Of a DNA stretch of 64,000 nucleotides, positions 27,544-35,924 are shown in pieces (position 1 is the first letter of the stretch; every line of letters starts with the position of its first letter). Source of the DNA: Polaribacter filamentus. Its GTDB lineage: Bacteria; Bacteroidota; Bacteroidia; Flavobacteriales; Flavobacteriaceae. The position numbers were made by a program, and so were the translations under genes. The stretch is taken from NCBI RefSeq assembly GCF_002943715.1, contig NZ_MQUA01000013.1, forward strand, positions 3,113,501-3,177,500, given 5' to 3'. Under the pieces are notes generated by a model. That model worked only from the letters and a program-made list of their open reading frames with translations. It searched no databases and had not been told where the DNA came from.

Positions 27544-28026
27544 ATGTTTGTAGATTATAATACAATTTCAGAAGATGCTAAAGTTTGGGTTTATCCTTCA
27601 AGTAGAAAATTTTATCCAACGGAAATTGAAGAAGTTGAACAAAAAATTAAAACATTCGTAGAAAACTGGAAAGCTGATGACGAAAATTTTAAAGCCTCTT
27701 ATCAATTTTTATACCATAGATTTATCATTTTTGTGGCTGATGTTTCTGAAACTACCGTAACAAATGCCGATATTGATGCTTCTGTTTCCTTTATTTTAGA
27801 ACTTCAAGAAACGTACAAAATTGAACTTTTAGACAAAATGAATGCTTGCTTTAAACAAGGCGAATTTGTACAATATAAAGAACTAAAAGACTTCAAAAAG
27901 CTAGTTAAAAACAAGGCTGTAACAGGAAAAACAATCATTTTTGATAACTTGATAAACAACAAAGAAGATCTAGAAAATTTTTGGGAAATTAGCATAGAAA
28001 ATAGCTGGTATAATCGATTTTTATAA
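27544..28026 (+). CDS. Conserved protein often labelled 'ABC transporter ATPase'
   Basis: 160-residue protein beginning MFVDYNTISEDAKVWVYPSS. This family is widespread in Flavobacteriia and is frequently named an ABC transporter ATPase, but it has no Walker A, Walker B or signature motif. The name probably comes from its position next to a real ABC ATPase gene, which starts 6 bp downstream here too. I regard the function as unknown; co-transcription with the ABC gene is likely. Confidence 0.8.
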   Translation: MFVDYNTISEDAKVWVYPSSRKFYPTEIEEVEQKIKTFVENWKADDENFKASYQFLYHRFIIFVADVSETTVTNADIDASVSFILELQETYKIELLDKMNACFKQGEFVQYKELKDFKKLVKNKAVTGKTIIFDNLINNKEDLENFWEISIENSWYNRFL

Positions 28027-28032
28027 AACTGT

Positions 28033-28965
28033 ATGCTGCAAGTAAACAACATTACTTTTGGATATTCTAAAAAGAAAATTGTTTTAAACAGTTTTAACTT
28101 CACTTTAAATGAAGGGGAACACCTTTGTGTAATGGGTGAAAGTGGTTGTGGAAAATCTACCCTTTTAAAAGCCATTTATGGTTTAGTTAACTTAAAAAAT
28201 GGAACAATTTTTTGGAAGGAAAATAAGGTTTTAGGACCTAAATTTCATTTAGTTCCGGGAATGGATTTTTTTAAATATGTTGCGCAAGATTTTGATTTAA
28301 TGCCATACACCTCTGTATCTGAAAATATTAAAAAATTCTTGTCGCGCTTTTATCCTGAAGAAAGTGAAAAACGTACACAAGAATTATTGGACGTGATTGA
28401 AATGAAACCTTTTGCCAACACAAAAGTTAAAAATTTAAGTGGTGGTCAAAAACAACGCGTTGCCATTGCACGAGCTTTAGCGAATGAGCCAGAATTACTG
28501 TTGCTAGATGAACCTTTTAGCCAAATAGACAACTTTAAAAAAAACGCTCTTAGAAGAAATTTATTTACCTATTTAAAAGAAAAAAACATAGCTTGTATTG
28601 TTGCTACGCACGATAAAAATGATGCACTTTCTTTTGCTGATCAATTAATTGTAATTAGAAATAATAAAATTCTAGTAAAAGATGCGCCAAAAGAGATTTA
28701 TAAAAACCCAAAAGAAAAATATGTTGCTGCTTTGTTTGACGATGTAAATGAAATTACTATTCATGGTAAAAATGTTTTATTATATCCTCACCACATAAAA
28801 GTCGTAGAAAAATCTAACTTGCCTGCAATAGTTTTGAACACTTATTTTAAAGGTTCCTATTGGCTGATTGAAGCAGAATTTGAAAATCAAAATATATTTT
28901 TTAACAATCCTGTAGCGTTACAAAAGGGAGAAACTATCGCACTTTCTTTTATAGAATCTGTTTAA
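28033..28965 (+). CDS. ABC transporter ATP-binding protein
   Basis: 310-residue ATPase with Walker A GESGCGKST, signature LSGGQKQRVAIARAL, Walker B LLLLDEPF and the switch histidine in VATHDKND. The C-terminal 80 residues resemble the accessory domain of sulfate/molybdate/maltose-type ATPases. No permease gene is adjacent, so the transported substrate is unknown. Its last 17 bp overlap the convergent gene at 28949-29398. Confidence 0.9.
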   Translation: MLQVNNITFGYSKKKIVLNSFNFTLNEGEHLCVMGESGCGKSTLLKAIYGLVNLKNGTIFWKENKVLGPKFHLVPGMDFFKYVAQDFDLMPYTSVSENIKKFLSRFYPEESEKRTQELLDVIEMKPFANTKVKNLSGGQKQRVAIARALANEPELLLLDEPFSQIDNFKKNALRRNLFTYLKEKNIACIVATHDKNDALSFADQLIVIRNNKILVKDAPKEIYKNPKEKYVAALFDDVNEITIHGKNVLLYPHHIKVVEKSNLPAIVLNTYFKGSYWLIEAEFENQNIFFNNPVALQKGETIALSFIESV

Positions 28966-29398
28966 TTTTTATTTTATTTTCGTTAAAAGAAAACTCTTTA
29001 TTTTCATTGCTTCCTAGTAATAGTTTCCCAATTGGAGAGGATACGGAAATCGCAAAAAAATCATCTCCACCAAATGTTAGCTTACCTGCAGAAATACTTA
29101 AAAAGTAATTGGTTGTATCTGTAAAAATGACGCTTCCTAAATGAGCAATTTTTAAAGTTTTAGTAGTATTAATTTTTGATAAAATTTCTTTCATTTCTTG
29201 AATTCCAGCAAATTGCTGACTCGCTTTTTCCATTTCTAATTGCAACATCGCTCTGCCAGTTTCGTGTTTATCTCCAGCAGAACTCTTAGTTTCAGAATGC
29301 AATGCTTTTTGGTTGGATGAAATAATTTCCTCAACCGTTTGTGCACGTTTATTTACAAACGCTTCACATTGTTTAAAAAGTTCTTGTTTGATATTCAT
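28949..29398 (-). CDS. GreA/GreB-like C-terminal domain protein at end of polyketide cluster
   Basis: 149-residue protein with an N-terminal helical hairpin (SSAGDKHETGRAMLQLEMEK) and a C-terminal small beta domain like the GreA/GreB C-terminus (FFAISVSSPIGKLLLG). Relatives in Flavobacteriia often carry the label 3-oxoacyl-ACP synthase, but no condensing-enzyme motif exists here. It overlaps or abuts the phosphopantetheinyl transferase gene by one base, making it the last gene of the cluster. It probably binds RNA polymerase or RNA if the Gre likeness is meaningful. Confidence 0.72.
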   Translation of the reverse strand: MNIKQELFKQCEAFVNKRAQTVEEIISSNQKALHSETKSSAGDKHETGRAMLQLEMEKASQQFAGIQEMKEILSKINTTKTLKIAHLGSVIFTDTTNYFLSISAGKLTFGGDDFFAISVSSPIGKLLLGSNENKEFSFNENKIKIKQIL

Positions 29399-29952
29399 TA
29401 GGTATTTAAAAAAGCAAATCCACCATAATTTCCATGATGAGAAGTTGAAACAGCAACTGGTAATTTTATTTCTTGCTGATATAAAAATGGAACTTGAAAT
29501 TCATTTTTTTGAACAACAACATCTTCAGCAAAATAAGACAACATTTGCTGGTTTGTAGTTTTGGTTTGAAAAGCTTTTTTTTCTATAAAAAAAGACTCTG
29601 AAACCATTTTACTTATTTTATTTTTTACAGCAAAACTGTGGATATAGTTTTCTGATATTACGTATTTTATGTAATAAAAAGAATTTTCTACTTCTACTAT
29701 CCCCTCTGATTCAGAAAATATTTTACACCTAAATTTTTTAGGTGCGAAAAAACGTTTTTGAAACTCTTGCACAAAGCATTTATAAGCAGCTTCTTTCATA
29801 GTCCAGAACAACCAAACTTGCAAAAAAGGATTTTCTGAATTTAAAATAATTTTTTGTTCTTCCGCTGTAAATTGTTTTTCTAAAAATCCTTTTCGCTGCC
29901 AATTACTTTGGGTTTTCGCTACCTCTAAATCAACAATATCATTACCAATCAT
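29398..29952 (-). CDS. 4'-phosphopantetheinyl transferase superfamily protein
   Basis: 184-residue Sfp/AcpS-like enzyme that would load the phosphopantetheine arm onto a carrier protein. Key motifs are IGNDIVDLE at the N-terminus (metal-binding Asp) and FWTMKEAAYKCF (the Glu/Lys motif). It starts immediately after, or one base into, the acyl carrier protein gene, so it is probably the dedicated activator of that carrier. Confidence 0.88.
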   Translation of the reverse strand: MIGNDIVDLEVAKTQSNWQRKGFLEKQFTAEEQKIILNSENPFLQVWLFWTMKEAAYKCFVQEFQKRFFAPKKFRCKIFSESEGIVEVENSFYYIKYVISENYIHSFAVKNKISKMVSESFFIEKKAFQTKTTNQQMLSYFAEDVVVQKNEFQVPFLYQQEIKLPVAVSTSHHGNYGGFAFLNT

Positions 29953-30203
29953 TATGCTGATAATTTTTCTTCAATAATTTGCATCGCTGCTTTTACAGAA
30001 AGCATTTTCTCCATAGAATCGTTGTCAATTTCTATGTTAAACTCATCTTCTACATCTAAAATAACATCTACTAAATTGGCAGAATTTATTTTTAAATCAT
30101 TGATAAAATCTGTTTCTTCCGTTAAGTTTTTAAAAGCTTCCTCATCTTGGATGTATGGTTTTACAATCACTTTTAACTTTATAATTAATTCTTCTTTTGT
30201 CAT
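29952..30203 (-). CDS. Acyl carrier protein of the type III PKS cluster
   Basis: 83-residue carrier. The predicted phosphopantetheine serine lies in DLKINSANLVDVILDVEDEF, which has INSAN in place of the usual GADSLD. I chose the start at 30203 (MTKEELIIKLK), one base after the ketosynthase stop codon; an in-frame extension to 30239 would overlap that gene. It differs strongly from the housekeeping AcpP at 13141-13377, indicating a specialised pathway. Confidence 0.88.
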   Translation of the reverse strand: MTKEELIIKLKVIVKPYIQDEEAFKNLTEETDFINDLKINSANLVDVILDVEDEFNIEIDNDSMEKMLSVKAAMQIIEEKLSA

Positions 30204-30204
30204 T

Positions 30205-31479
30205 TTATTGAATATATTTTTTAAAGATAACACATGCATTTACATCACCAAAACCAAAACTTGCTTTTGCTACAATATTTATATTTTTTTCAATCATTTT
30301 AGTCGGAATTTTATCCGAAGAAATCAATGCTACTATTTCTGGATGAATGTCTTCACAATTAATATTCGGAAAAACAAACTGTTCTTTAATTTGCAACACA
30401 GAAGCTACAGATTCTATCGCACCAGCTGCAGCCAAACAATGCCCAACCATAGATTTTAAGGAGTTTATATAAGGAAAATCAGCTCCTTTTCTCTGTAAAG
30501 CATTCGTCCAGTTTTCTATTTCTAAACCATCTTTTGATGTGGCTGTTAAATGTCCGTTTATTACATCAATTTCTGATGCTACAATTTCTGAATCTAGCAA
30601 TGCATCTGTAATGCATTTTTGAACTGCTTCTGGATTGGGTGCAGTTAATGTTCCGCTATTTCTTTGTCCGCCAGAATTGACATTCCCTCCCAAAACCTCT
30701 GCATAAATGGTTGCGTTTCTTGCTAAAGCACTCTCTAAAGATTCTAAAACCAAGGCCCCTGATCCACTTCCAGGTACAAATCCTGATGCTGTTTCGCTCA
30801 TCGGTCTAGAACCTTTTTCTGGTGTTTCATTGTGTTTATAAGTCATTACTCGCATCGCATCAAAACCACCCCAAGTATATAAACTACTATCGCTAGAACT
30901 ACCCACTAACATTCGTTTTGCTTTCCCGTTTTTAATGCGTTCAAAACCTACTAAAAGTGCTTCTGTACCAGTTGTACAAGCAGATGAATTTGTCGTTACT
31001 TGATTACCAAAACCTAAAATTCCACCTAAATATGCAGAAATTCCGCTTGCCATCGTTTGCACTACAGAAGTACTTCCTAATCGTCTTACCTTTTGTTCAT
31101 CAATCAAGTAAATGGATTCTCTAAATTTCTCAATTCCTGAAGTTCCTGTTCCGAAAATTAAACCTGAATCGTAGTCTAAATTTGAGTTTTCATCCACAGA
31201 AAAACCAGCATCTTTCCAAGCGTCAATTCCTGCCATGCAACCATATAAAATAGAGGTACTATTAAACCCTCTGAGTTGCAAAGGTGTTAAATATGCTAAC
31301 TTTTTTTCTTCGGAAACTTCTGGAATTCCGCCAATACAGCAAGAAAAACCTTTGTCTTGTAATTCTTGATGAAAAGTAATTCCTGATGTTCCTGTTTTTA
31401 GGGCTTTTGTAAACGCTTCTAGGCCTACTCCGTTTGGTGCGACAACCCCTAAACCTGTAATTACGACTCTGTTTTTCAA
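30205..31479 (-). CDS. Beta-ketoacyl-ACP synthase family protein (specialised)
   Basis: 424-residue FabF/FabB-type condensing enzyme. Catalytic Cys is in NSSACTTGTEALL. The first active-site His is in VINGHLTATSKDGLE, where housekeeping FabF has NTHGTSTPLGD. The second is in SMVGHCLAAAGAIES. The triad is complete, but the loop after the first His is unlike FabF. It lies between the dehydratase and carrier genes and is probably the chain-extending enzyme of this cluster. Confidence 0.93.
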   Translation of the reverse strand: MKNRVVITGLGVVAPNGVGLEAFTKALKTGTSGITFHQELQDKGFSCCIGGIPEVSEEKKLAYLTPLQLRGFNSTSILYGCMAGIDAWKDAGFSVDENSNLDYDSGLIFGTGTSGIEKFRESIYLIDEQKVRRLGSTSVVQTMASGISAYLGGILGFGNQVTTNSSACTTGTEALLVGFERIKNGKAKRMLVGSSSDSSLYTWGGFDAMRVMTYKHNETPEKGSRPMSETASGFVPGSGSGALVLESLESALARNATIYAEVLGGNVNSGGQRNSGTLTAPNPEAVQKCITDALLDSEIVASEIDVINGHLTATSKDGLEIENWTNALQRKGADFPYINSLKSMVGHCLAAAGAIESVASVLQIKEQFVFPNINCEDIHPEIVALISSDKIPTKMIEKNINIVAKASFGFGDVNACVIFKKYIQ

Positions 31480-31500
31480 ATTTTAATACGTTTTAATCTG

Positions 31501-31544
31501 TTCTCGATACAATCCCGCCCAAAAGCGGAATCACTCGAACTGAC
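31501..31544. repeat. Short intergenic repeat, copy A (TTCTCGATACAAT...)
   Basis: About 44 bp beginning TTCTCGATACAAT and ending ACTGACA, closely related to 38821-38866. The middle can fold as a small hairpin (CCGC/GCGG). It sits in the gap between the dehydratase and ketosynthase genes of the cluster. Confidence 0.6.
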
Positions 31545-31549
31545 AATTT

Positions 31550-31990
31550 TTATTTAGCGATAATCATTCCAGAAATAGTTCCTCTACAGACCAATTCGCC
31601 CTTTATATTGTACATTTTTACAGCACATTTTAATTTGTTAAATCTAAAATATTCTTTTTCTGAAACAACTCTTACTTTTTCATTCGGATACACAGGTAAA
31701 AAGAAATCGACTTGATTGGAAGTTAAGGCTATTTGAGGTTTTTTTTTTGATGAAATATCCTCTTTTAACAAATAAATACCCAAACAAACCAAGCCAATTT
31801 GCGCCATCGTTTCCGTTAAAATCACACCTGGCGTTATTGGATTTTCTTTAAAATGACCTTTGTAAAAAAACTCACTTTCACTAAATGTATATGTGCCTGA
31901 AACGCCATTTTCTGAAACTTCTAAAAGTTCATCCACAAACAAAAAAGGTTTGCTATAGGGTAAATATTGTATGATATTTTTTGTATCCAT
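31550..31990 (-). CDS. FabA/FabZ-like beta-hydroxyacyl-ACP dehydratase (hot-dog fold)
   Basis: 146-residue hot-dog protein. The active-site His is in FYKGHFKENPITPG and the acidic residue in PGVILTETMAQIG, both at FabZ positions. It should dehydrate a 3-hydroxyacyl chain on the cluster's carrier protein. It is separated from the enoyl reductase gene by one base (start 31990, stop 31992). A thioesterase activity is a less likely alternative. Confidence 0.88.
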   Translation of the reverse strand: MDTKNIIQYLPYSKPFLFVDELLEVSENGVSGTYTFSESEFFYKGHFKENPITPGVILTETMAQIGLVCLGIYLLKEDISSKKKPQIALTSNQVDFFLPVYPNEKVRVVSEKEYFRFNKLKCAVKMYNIKGELVCRGTISGMIIAK

Positions 31991-31991
31991 T

Positions 31992-32786
31992 CTAATTTAA
32001 ACTTTCGCCACCATCAACTTTAATAATCGTTCCGTTAATCCACGAAGCTTCATCTTTATTCAATAAATAAACCACGTTTGCCACATCTTCCGGAATAGTT
32101 AATTTACCAAACGGATTTCTTTTTAAAGTATGATTTTTGATACTTTCACTATCTGGAATCATATTCAAAGAAGCGGTATTTGTAACGCCAGCCTGAATAC
32201 AATTTGATCTAATTCCCAAGGGCGCAAACTCTAAAGCAATGTTTCTGGAGATTGCTTCTAAGGTAACTTTTGCCGCAGAAACTGCTGCGTAATTTTTCCA
32301 AGGTTTTGTGTTTCCTTCACTTGTAAAACCGATAATTCTTGCGTCATCAGCAAATAATTTTTTATCAAAAATTGCCTGAAACCAATCATACAGACTAATT
32401 GCCATTGCATTGATTGTGATTTGAAAATCGTCGTTTTGTAATCTTTGAAGATTATCAGAAATCATCGGTTTTAAATTGCCTTTTGCAATAGAATGCACCA
32501 AGGTTTTCACTTTGCCATTTAAGCCTAATTTCTCTTTTATTTCCGATAAAACATTTTCTCTTTTTTCTGAATTCAAAGCGTCTACATTAAAAGAAGTAAA
32601 TGCTATATTTTCTTCCCTAATTTCATCAAAATGTTTTTCAATTTCTTGAATTTGGGCTCTCGAATTTCTATGAACAACACAAATATTCATGCCGTGCTTC
32701 GCCAACTTTTTTGCTGTTGCCAAACCTAATCCGCTAGAACCTCCTAAAATAATTGCCCAATAATTTTTATCTTGAAACTCTCTCAT
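31992..32786 (-). CDS. SDR family enoyl-ACP reductase-like protein (Y-x6-K)
   Basis: 264-residue Rossmann-fold oxidoreductase with GGSSGLGLATAK nucleotide loop. The catalytic pair is in YAAVSAAK, Tyr and Lys six residues apart, as in FabI/FabL enoyl reductases and unlike the Y-x3-K of ketoreductases. TLVHSIAKG also matches FabI-type sequence. It would therefore reduce the double bond made by the adjacent dehydratase. No ketoreductase gene is in the cluster. Confidence 0.85.
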   Translation of the reverse strand: MREFQDKNYWAIILGGSSGLGLATAKKLAKHGMNICVVHRNSRAQIQEIEKHFDEIREENIAFTSFNVDALNSEKRENVLSEIKEKLGLNGKVKTLVHSIAKGNLKPMISDNLQRLQNDDFQITINAMAISLYDWFQAIFDKKLFADDARIIGFTSEGNTKPWKNYAAVSAAKVTLEAISRNIALEFAPLGIRSNCIQAGVTNTASLNMIPDSESIKNHTLKRNPFGKLTIPEDVANVVYLLNKDEASWINGTIIKVDGGESLN

Positions 32787-32842
32787 TCTTTATTTATTTC
32801 ACTTCGACAAACTAAGTGTAACATTAAGGTTTACATCTAAAA

Positions 32843-33895
32843 TTACCACTCTAACAAAATTCTTTGTGCAGAAAAACCAGGACCAAAACTCAGCATTAAA
32901 CCGCGTTCGCCTTTTGCAGGATTTCGATCCATAAAGCGTTCTAAAACATATAAAACGGTTGCGCTAGACATATTGCCATACAATCTTAAAACCTCTTTTG
33001 TATCGTCTATGTTTTTACCTAAAACACCAAATAAAGCCTCTACAGTTTGTACAATTTTTTTTCCTCCCGGATGAAAAATCAAGTGATTTACATCTTCAAT
33101 CGTTAAATTATTTCGTTCTAAAAATGGATGTACAATTGCCGGAAAATGATCTGATATTTTCTGCGGAACTTCCTTATCCAAAATCATTTGTAACCCAGAA
33201 TTTACCAAATTAAAACCCATCATATGCGTTGCATCATAAAAATGATACATGGCTTCGTCAATTATTTCCGGACCTTTATCTTCTTCACAAGAAGACAAAA
33301 TTACTGCGGATGCGCCATCACCAAAAATAGCAGCGCTTACAATATTTGCCATCGAATAATCTTCTAATTGAAATGTTGCTGTTGGCGCTTCAACGGCAAC
33401 TACTGCCGCTCTTTTATTAGGATTTGATTTTAAAAAATTCTTAGCGTAAATAATGCCCGAGACTCCTGCGGCACAGCCCATTTCTGTAACTGGCAAACGT
33501 ACAATATCTTTCTTCATTCCTAGAGAATTTATCAAATACGCATCCATTGAAGGAATCATAATTCCGGTGCAACTTACGGTAATAATGTAGTCTAAATCTG
33601 TTGCTTTTAAATTTGCTTTTTCTAATGATTTTTTTAGCGATTGTTCTGCCAACTGCACAACTTCTCTTGCATAAATATTGTTTTTATCTTCAAAAGAAGT
33701 AGCTGTAAAAACTTCCTCAGGATCCATAATTGAGTACCGCCTATCAACGCCAGCGCCTTCAAAAAGCTTGGTTACTTTTCGTTGAAAACGAGTGTCTTGA
33801 TCTTGCATCCATAGTTGTACAAATGGAATGATATCCTTTGTTTCTCTGTAATATTTTGGGAGTTGCTTTGCAACCGCTGTTATTTTTACTTTCAT
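32843..33895 (-). CDS. Type III polyketide synthase (chalcone/stilbene synthase family)
   Basis: 350-residue iterative condensing enzyme using free CoA or carrier-bound starters. The catalytic triad is complete: Cys141 in TEMGCAAGVSG, His275 in LIFHPGGKK and Asn308 in YGNMSSATVLY. The C-terminus ends LSFGPGFSAQRILLEW, typical of the family (GFGPG loop reads SFGPG). Relatives make alkylresorcinols, alkylpyrones or phloroglucinols. Between the methyltransferase (146-bp gap) and enoyl reductase (56-bp gap) genes on the same strand. Confidence 0.95.
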   Translation of the reverse strand: MKVKITAVAKQLPKYYRETKDIIPFVQLWMQDQDTRFQRKVTKLFEGAGVDRRYSIMDPEEVFTATSFEDKNNIYAREVVQLAEQSLKKSLEKANLKATDLDYIITVSCTGIMIPSMDAYLINSLGMKKDIVRLPVTEMGCAAGVSGIIYAKNFLKSNPNKRAAVVAVEAPTATFQLEDYSMANIVSAAIFGDGASAVILSSCEEDKGPEIIDEAMYHFYDATHMMGFNLVNSGLQMILDKEVPQKISDHFPAIVHPFLERNNLTIEDVNHLIFHPGGKKIVQTVEALFGVLGKNIDDTKEVLRLYGNMSSATVLYVLERFMDRNPAKGERGLMLSFGPGFSAQRILLEW

Positions 33896-34041
33896 AATTT
33901 TTTGTTACGCAGAGATTCACAAAGCTTTCTTGCAGAGATTCTCGGAATTTTATTATATCTTTTTTGACACGGATTTTACTGATTTTCAATGGTTATTAAA
34001 CCGTACATTGCTTTAATTTATTTTAACTTTATACCTTAAAC
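33896..34041. repeat. Intergenic repeat fragments between methyltransferase and type III PKS genes
   Basis: TTGCAGAGATTC and TACGCAGAGATTCAC occur 25-35 bp apart, an imperfect direct repeat of GCAGAGATTC, next to an ACACGGATTTTACTG phrase. These words look like dispersed intergenic repeats of Flavobacteriia. No terminator or clear promoter was found, so it is open whether the type III PKS gene is on the same transcript as the upstream genes. Confidence 0.4.
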
Positions 34042-34761
34042 TTAAAACTTTGAACTCTTTAGAATCCATAAATATCGAAATGCCCATTTCCAAGAAATCA
34101 ATGGTTTTACATTTATTTTTTCTGACAGTTCTATTAAATCTTTTCTTTTAAATCCTCTTAAAACAGAAGTTAATCCGTCTTCAATAATCATTCTATTTTT
34201 GATAAAAATAGATAGCAACATAAATAAATAATACGCTAATTTATTTCTGTGTAAATCGTTTACAACAATCCCTATTTTAGTTTGTTTTAAAGTATTATTT
34301 AAAAAGGAAACCAACGCTGGCTGTTTAAAATGGTGTAAAAATAAAGTTGCTAAAACAACATCAAAGGTTCTGTTTTTAAATTCATCCGAAAAAATATCTT
34401 GGGTTTCAAAACTCAATTCTGGATATTCTATAGATAATTCATTCGCATATTCGATCGCAGTAGGATTTGCATCAATACCAATCAACTTAAATTGATACCC
34501 ATTTTTTCTGCCAAACTTGGCAACATCTCGCAAAATATCTCCGTGACCACAACCAATATCTATAATTGTGATTTCTTGTTCTTTTGAGCTATCTATTAAA
34601 ATCGTTTTTAATCCGTTTACGGCTAACTTATTACCTCCTAACCAACGATTTATGTTTTCTAATTTATCTAAAGTATCTCTTAACAATTCGCCACCAATAG
34701 AAAAATCGTCCATCAATTCTTCTTTGTCAGTTCTATTTTTAGTGCTGATAAAAAACTCCAT
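34042..34761 (-). CDS. Class I SAM-dependent methyltransferase
   Basis: 239-residue methyltransferase. Motif I is IIDIGCGHGDILRDV, the adenosine-binding acidic residue follows in LIGIDANPTAIEYA, and motif IV-like FDVVLATLFLHHF is visible. The start overlaps the preceding flavoprotein gene by one base. In other bacteria, type III PKS loci with a methyltransferase and a flavoprotein make methylated phenolic lipids or quinones, so it probably O- or C-methylates the aromatic product. Confidence 0.9.
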   Translation of the reverse strand: MEFFISTKNRTDKEELMDDFSIGGELLRDTLDKLENINRWLGGNKLAVNGLKTILIDSSKEQEITIIDIGCGHGDILRDVAKFGRKNGYQFKLIGIDANPTAIEYANELSIEYPELSFETQDIFSDEFKNRTFDVVLATLFLHHFKQPALVSFLNNTLKQTKIGIVVNDLHRNKLAYYLFMLLSIFIKNRMIIEDGLTSVLRGFKRKDLIELSEKINVKPLISWKWAFRYLWILKSSKF

Positions 34762-35924
34762 TATAATTTCATCGGTTTACCGTGCGTTTGTTTAATAATC
34801 ATAGGAATTATAAAAGGGGCTCTTCTTAAAACCTGCAACAATAAATTAGCAATTGTATTTTTTCTAAATAACATTGCAATAAAATGACCTGCTTTTAACC
34901 TCCATTTAAATTGCTTATTCCACTGTCTAAGGTACTGCTTTTCGAGCTCACTTCTTGAAGAATTAACACCTTTGTAATAATTTAGAATCAATTTAGATGC
35001 TATTTGTGCAGATTGAATTGCCATACTCATTCCGTTGCCACAAAGTGGATGAATCATGCCGGCAGAATCGCCACACATAATCATGTGATTTTCAATCGGA
35101 TTTTTAGTTTCAAAAGAAATCTGACTGATAGAAAGTGGTTTGTCAAATATTGGTTCTGTATTCTTAAAAATTTCTTTTAAAAATTGATTTTTGAAAACAA
35201 CATTTTCCTGAAAATCATCGATGTTTTTATACTTTTTAAAGGCGGAATAATTAGTGATATAACACAAATTAATCGCGTTATTTTCTACTTTAGAAACACC
35301 ACAATACCCTCCTTTAAAATTATGAAGCGCTACTAAATCTTGCTGAAAATTTCCTTTTACATGAATTTTTACACCTAAATAAGGTGATTTTTTTTGAATA
35401 AAATCACGATCCATTTTTACATCTAATAAAGAACGTTTTCCAAAAGCCCCAATAGCAATTTTTGAAGTAAAAGTATTGTTTTCTTTTGTTTCAACGTGAA
35501 ATAATTCTTCTGAAAAATCAACATTTACAACAGAATCTTGTAAAATTTTTACACCATTTTTTATTGCTTTTTTTGATAATTCCAAATCTAAAGTGTACCG
35601 AGAAATACCAAACCCGCCCAAAGGTAATTTGGCTGAAATCAAGTTATTTTTAGTTGTTGAAAGTTGAAAATTATCAATTTTTACAGCGCCGAAATCAAAA
35701 GGGTTGATATCCAAAAACTCTAAATAAGGCAACACTTCATTCGAAATATACTCGCCACAAACTTTGTGTTTTGGATATTCATTTTTCTCAATCAATACTA
35801 CTTTTTTACCAAATTTAGACAAGTGAATCGCATTACACAAACCTGCCAAACCGCCACCAATTATAATAATATCAGCAGCGAATTTACCCTTTATTTGATT
35901 TTTAGTTTCAATAATTTTTTCCAT
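34761..35924 (-). CDS. NAD(P)/FAD-dependent oxidoreductase (geranylgeranyl reductase / UbiH-like)
   Basis: 387-residue flavoprotein. The FAD-binding loop is IIIIGGGLAGLCNAIHL, with a family-typical KHKVCGEYIS and the second FAD contact MCGDSAGMIHPLCGNG. This superfamily includes aromatic hydroxylases and geranylgeranyl reductases. Beside a type III PKS and methyltransferase, a ring hydroxylation role is plausible. It starts one base before the upstream flavoprotein's stop region ends, so the genes are tightly coupled. Confidence 0.9.
   Translation of the reverse strand: MEKIIETKNQIKGKFAADIIIIGGGLAGLCNAIHLSKFGKKVVLIEKNEYPKHKVCGEYISNEVLPYLEFLDINPFDFGAVKIDNFQLSTTKNNLISAKLPLGGFGISRYTLDLELSKKAIKNGVKILQDSVVNVDFSEELFHVETKENNTFTSKIAIGAFGKRSLLDVKMDRDFIQKKSPYLGVKIHVKGNFQQDLVALHNFKGGYCGVSKVENNAINLCYITNYSAFKKYKNIDDFQENVVFKNQFLKEIFKNTEPIFDKPLSISQISFETKNPIENHMIMCGDSAGMIHPLCGNGMSMAIQSAQIASKLILNYYKGVNSSRSELEKQYLRQWNKQFKWRLKAGHFIAMLFRKNTIANLLLQVLRRAPFIIPMIIKQTHGKPMKL

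Noticed and set aside
27544..28026. ABC transporter ATPase
   Set aside because: No Walker or signature motif is present; the label is likely carried over from its neighbour.
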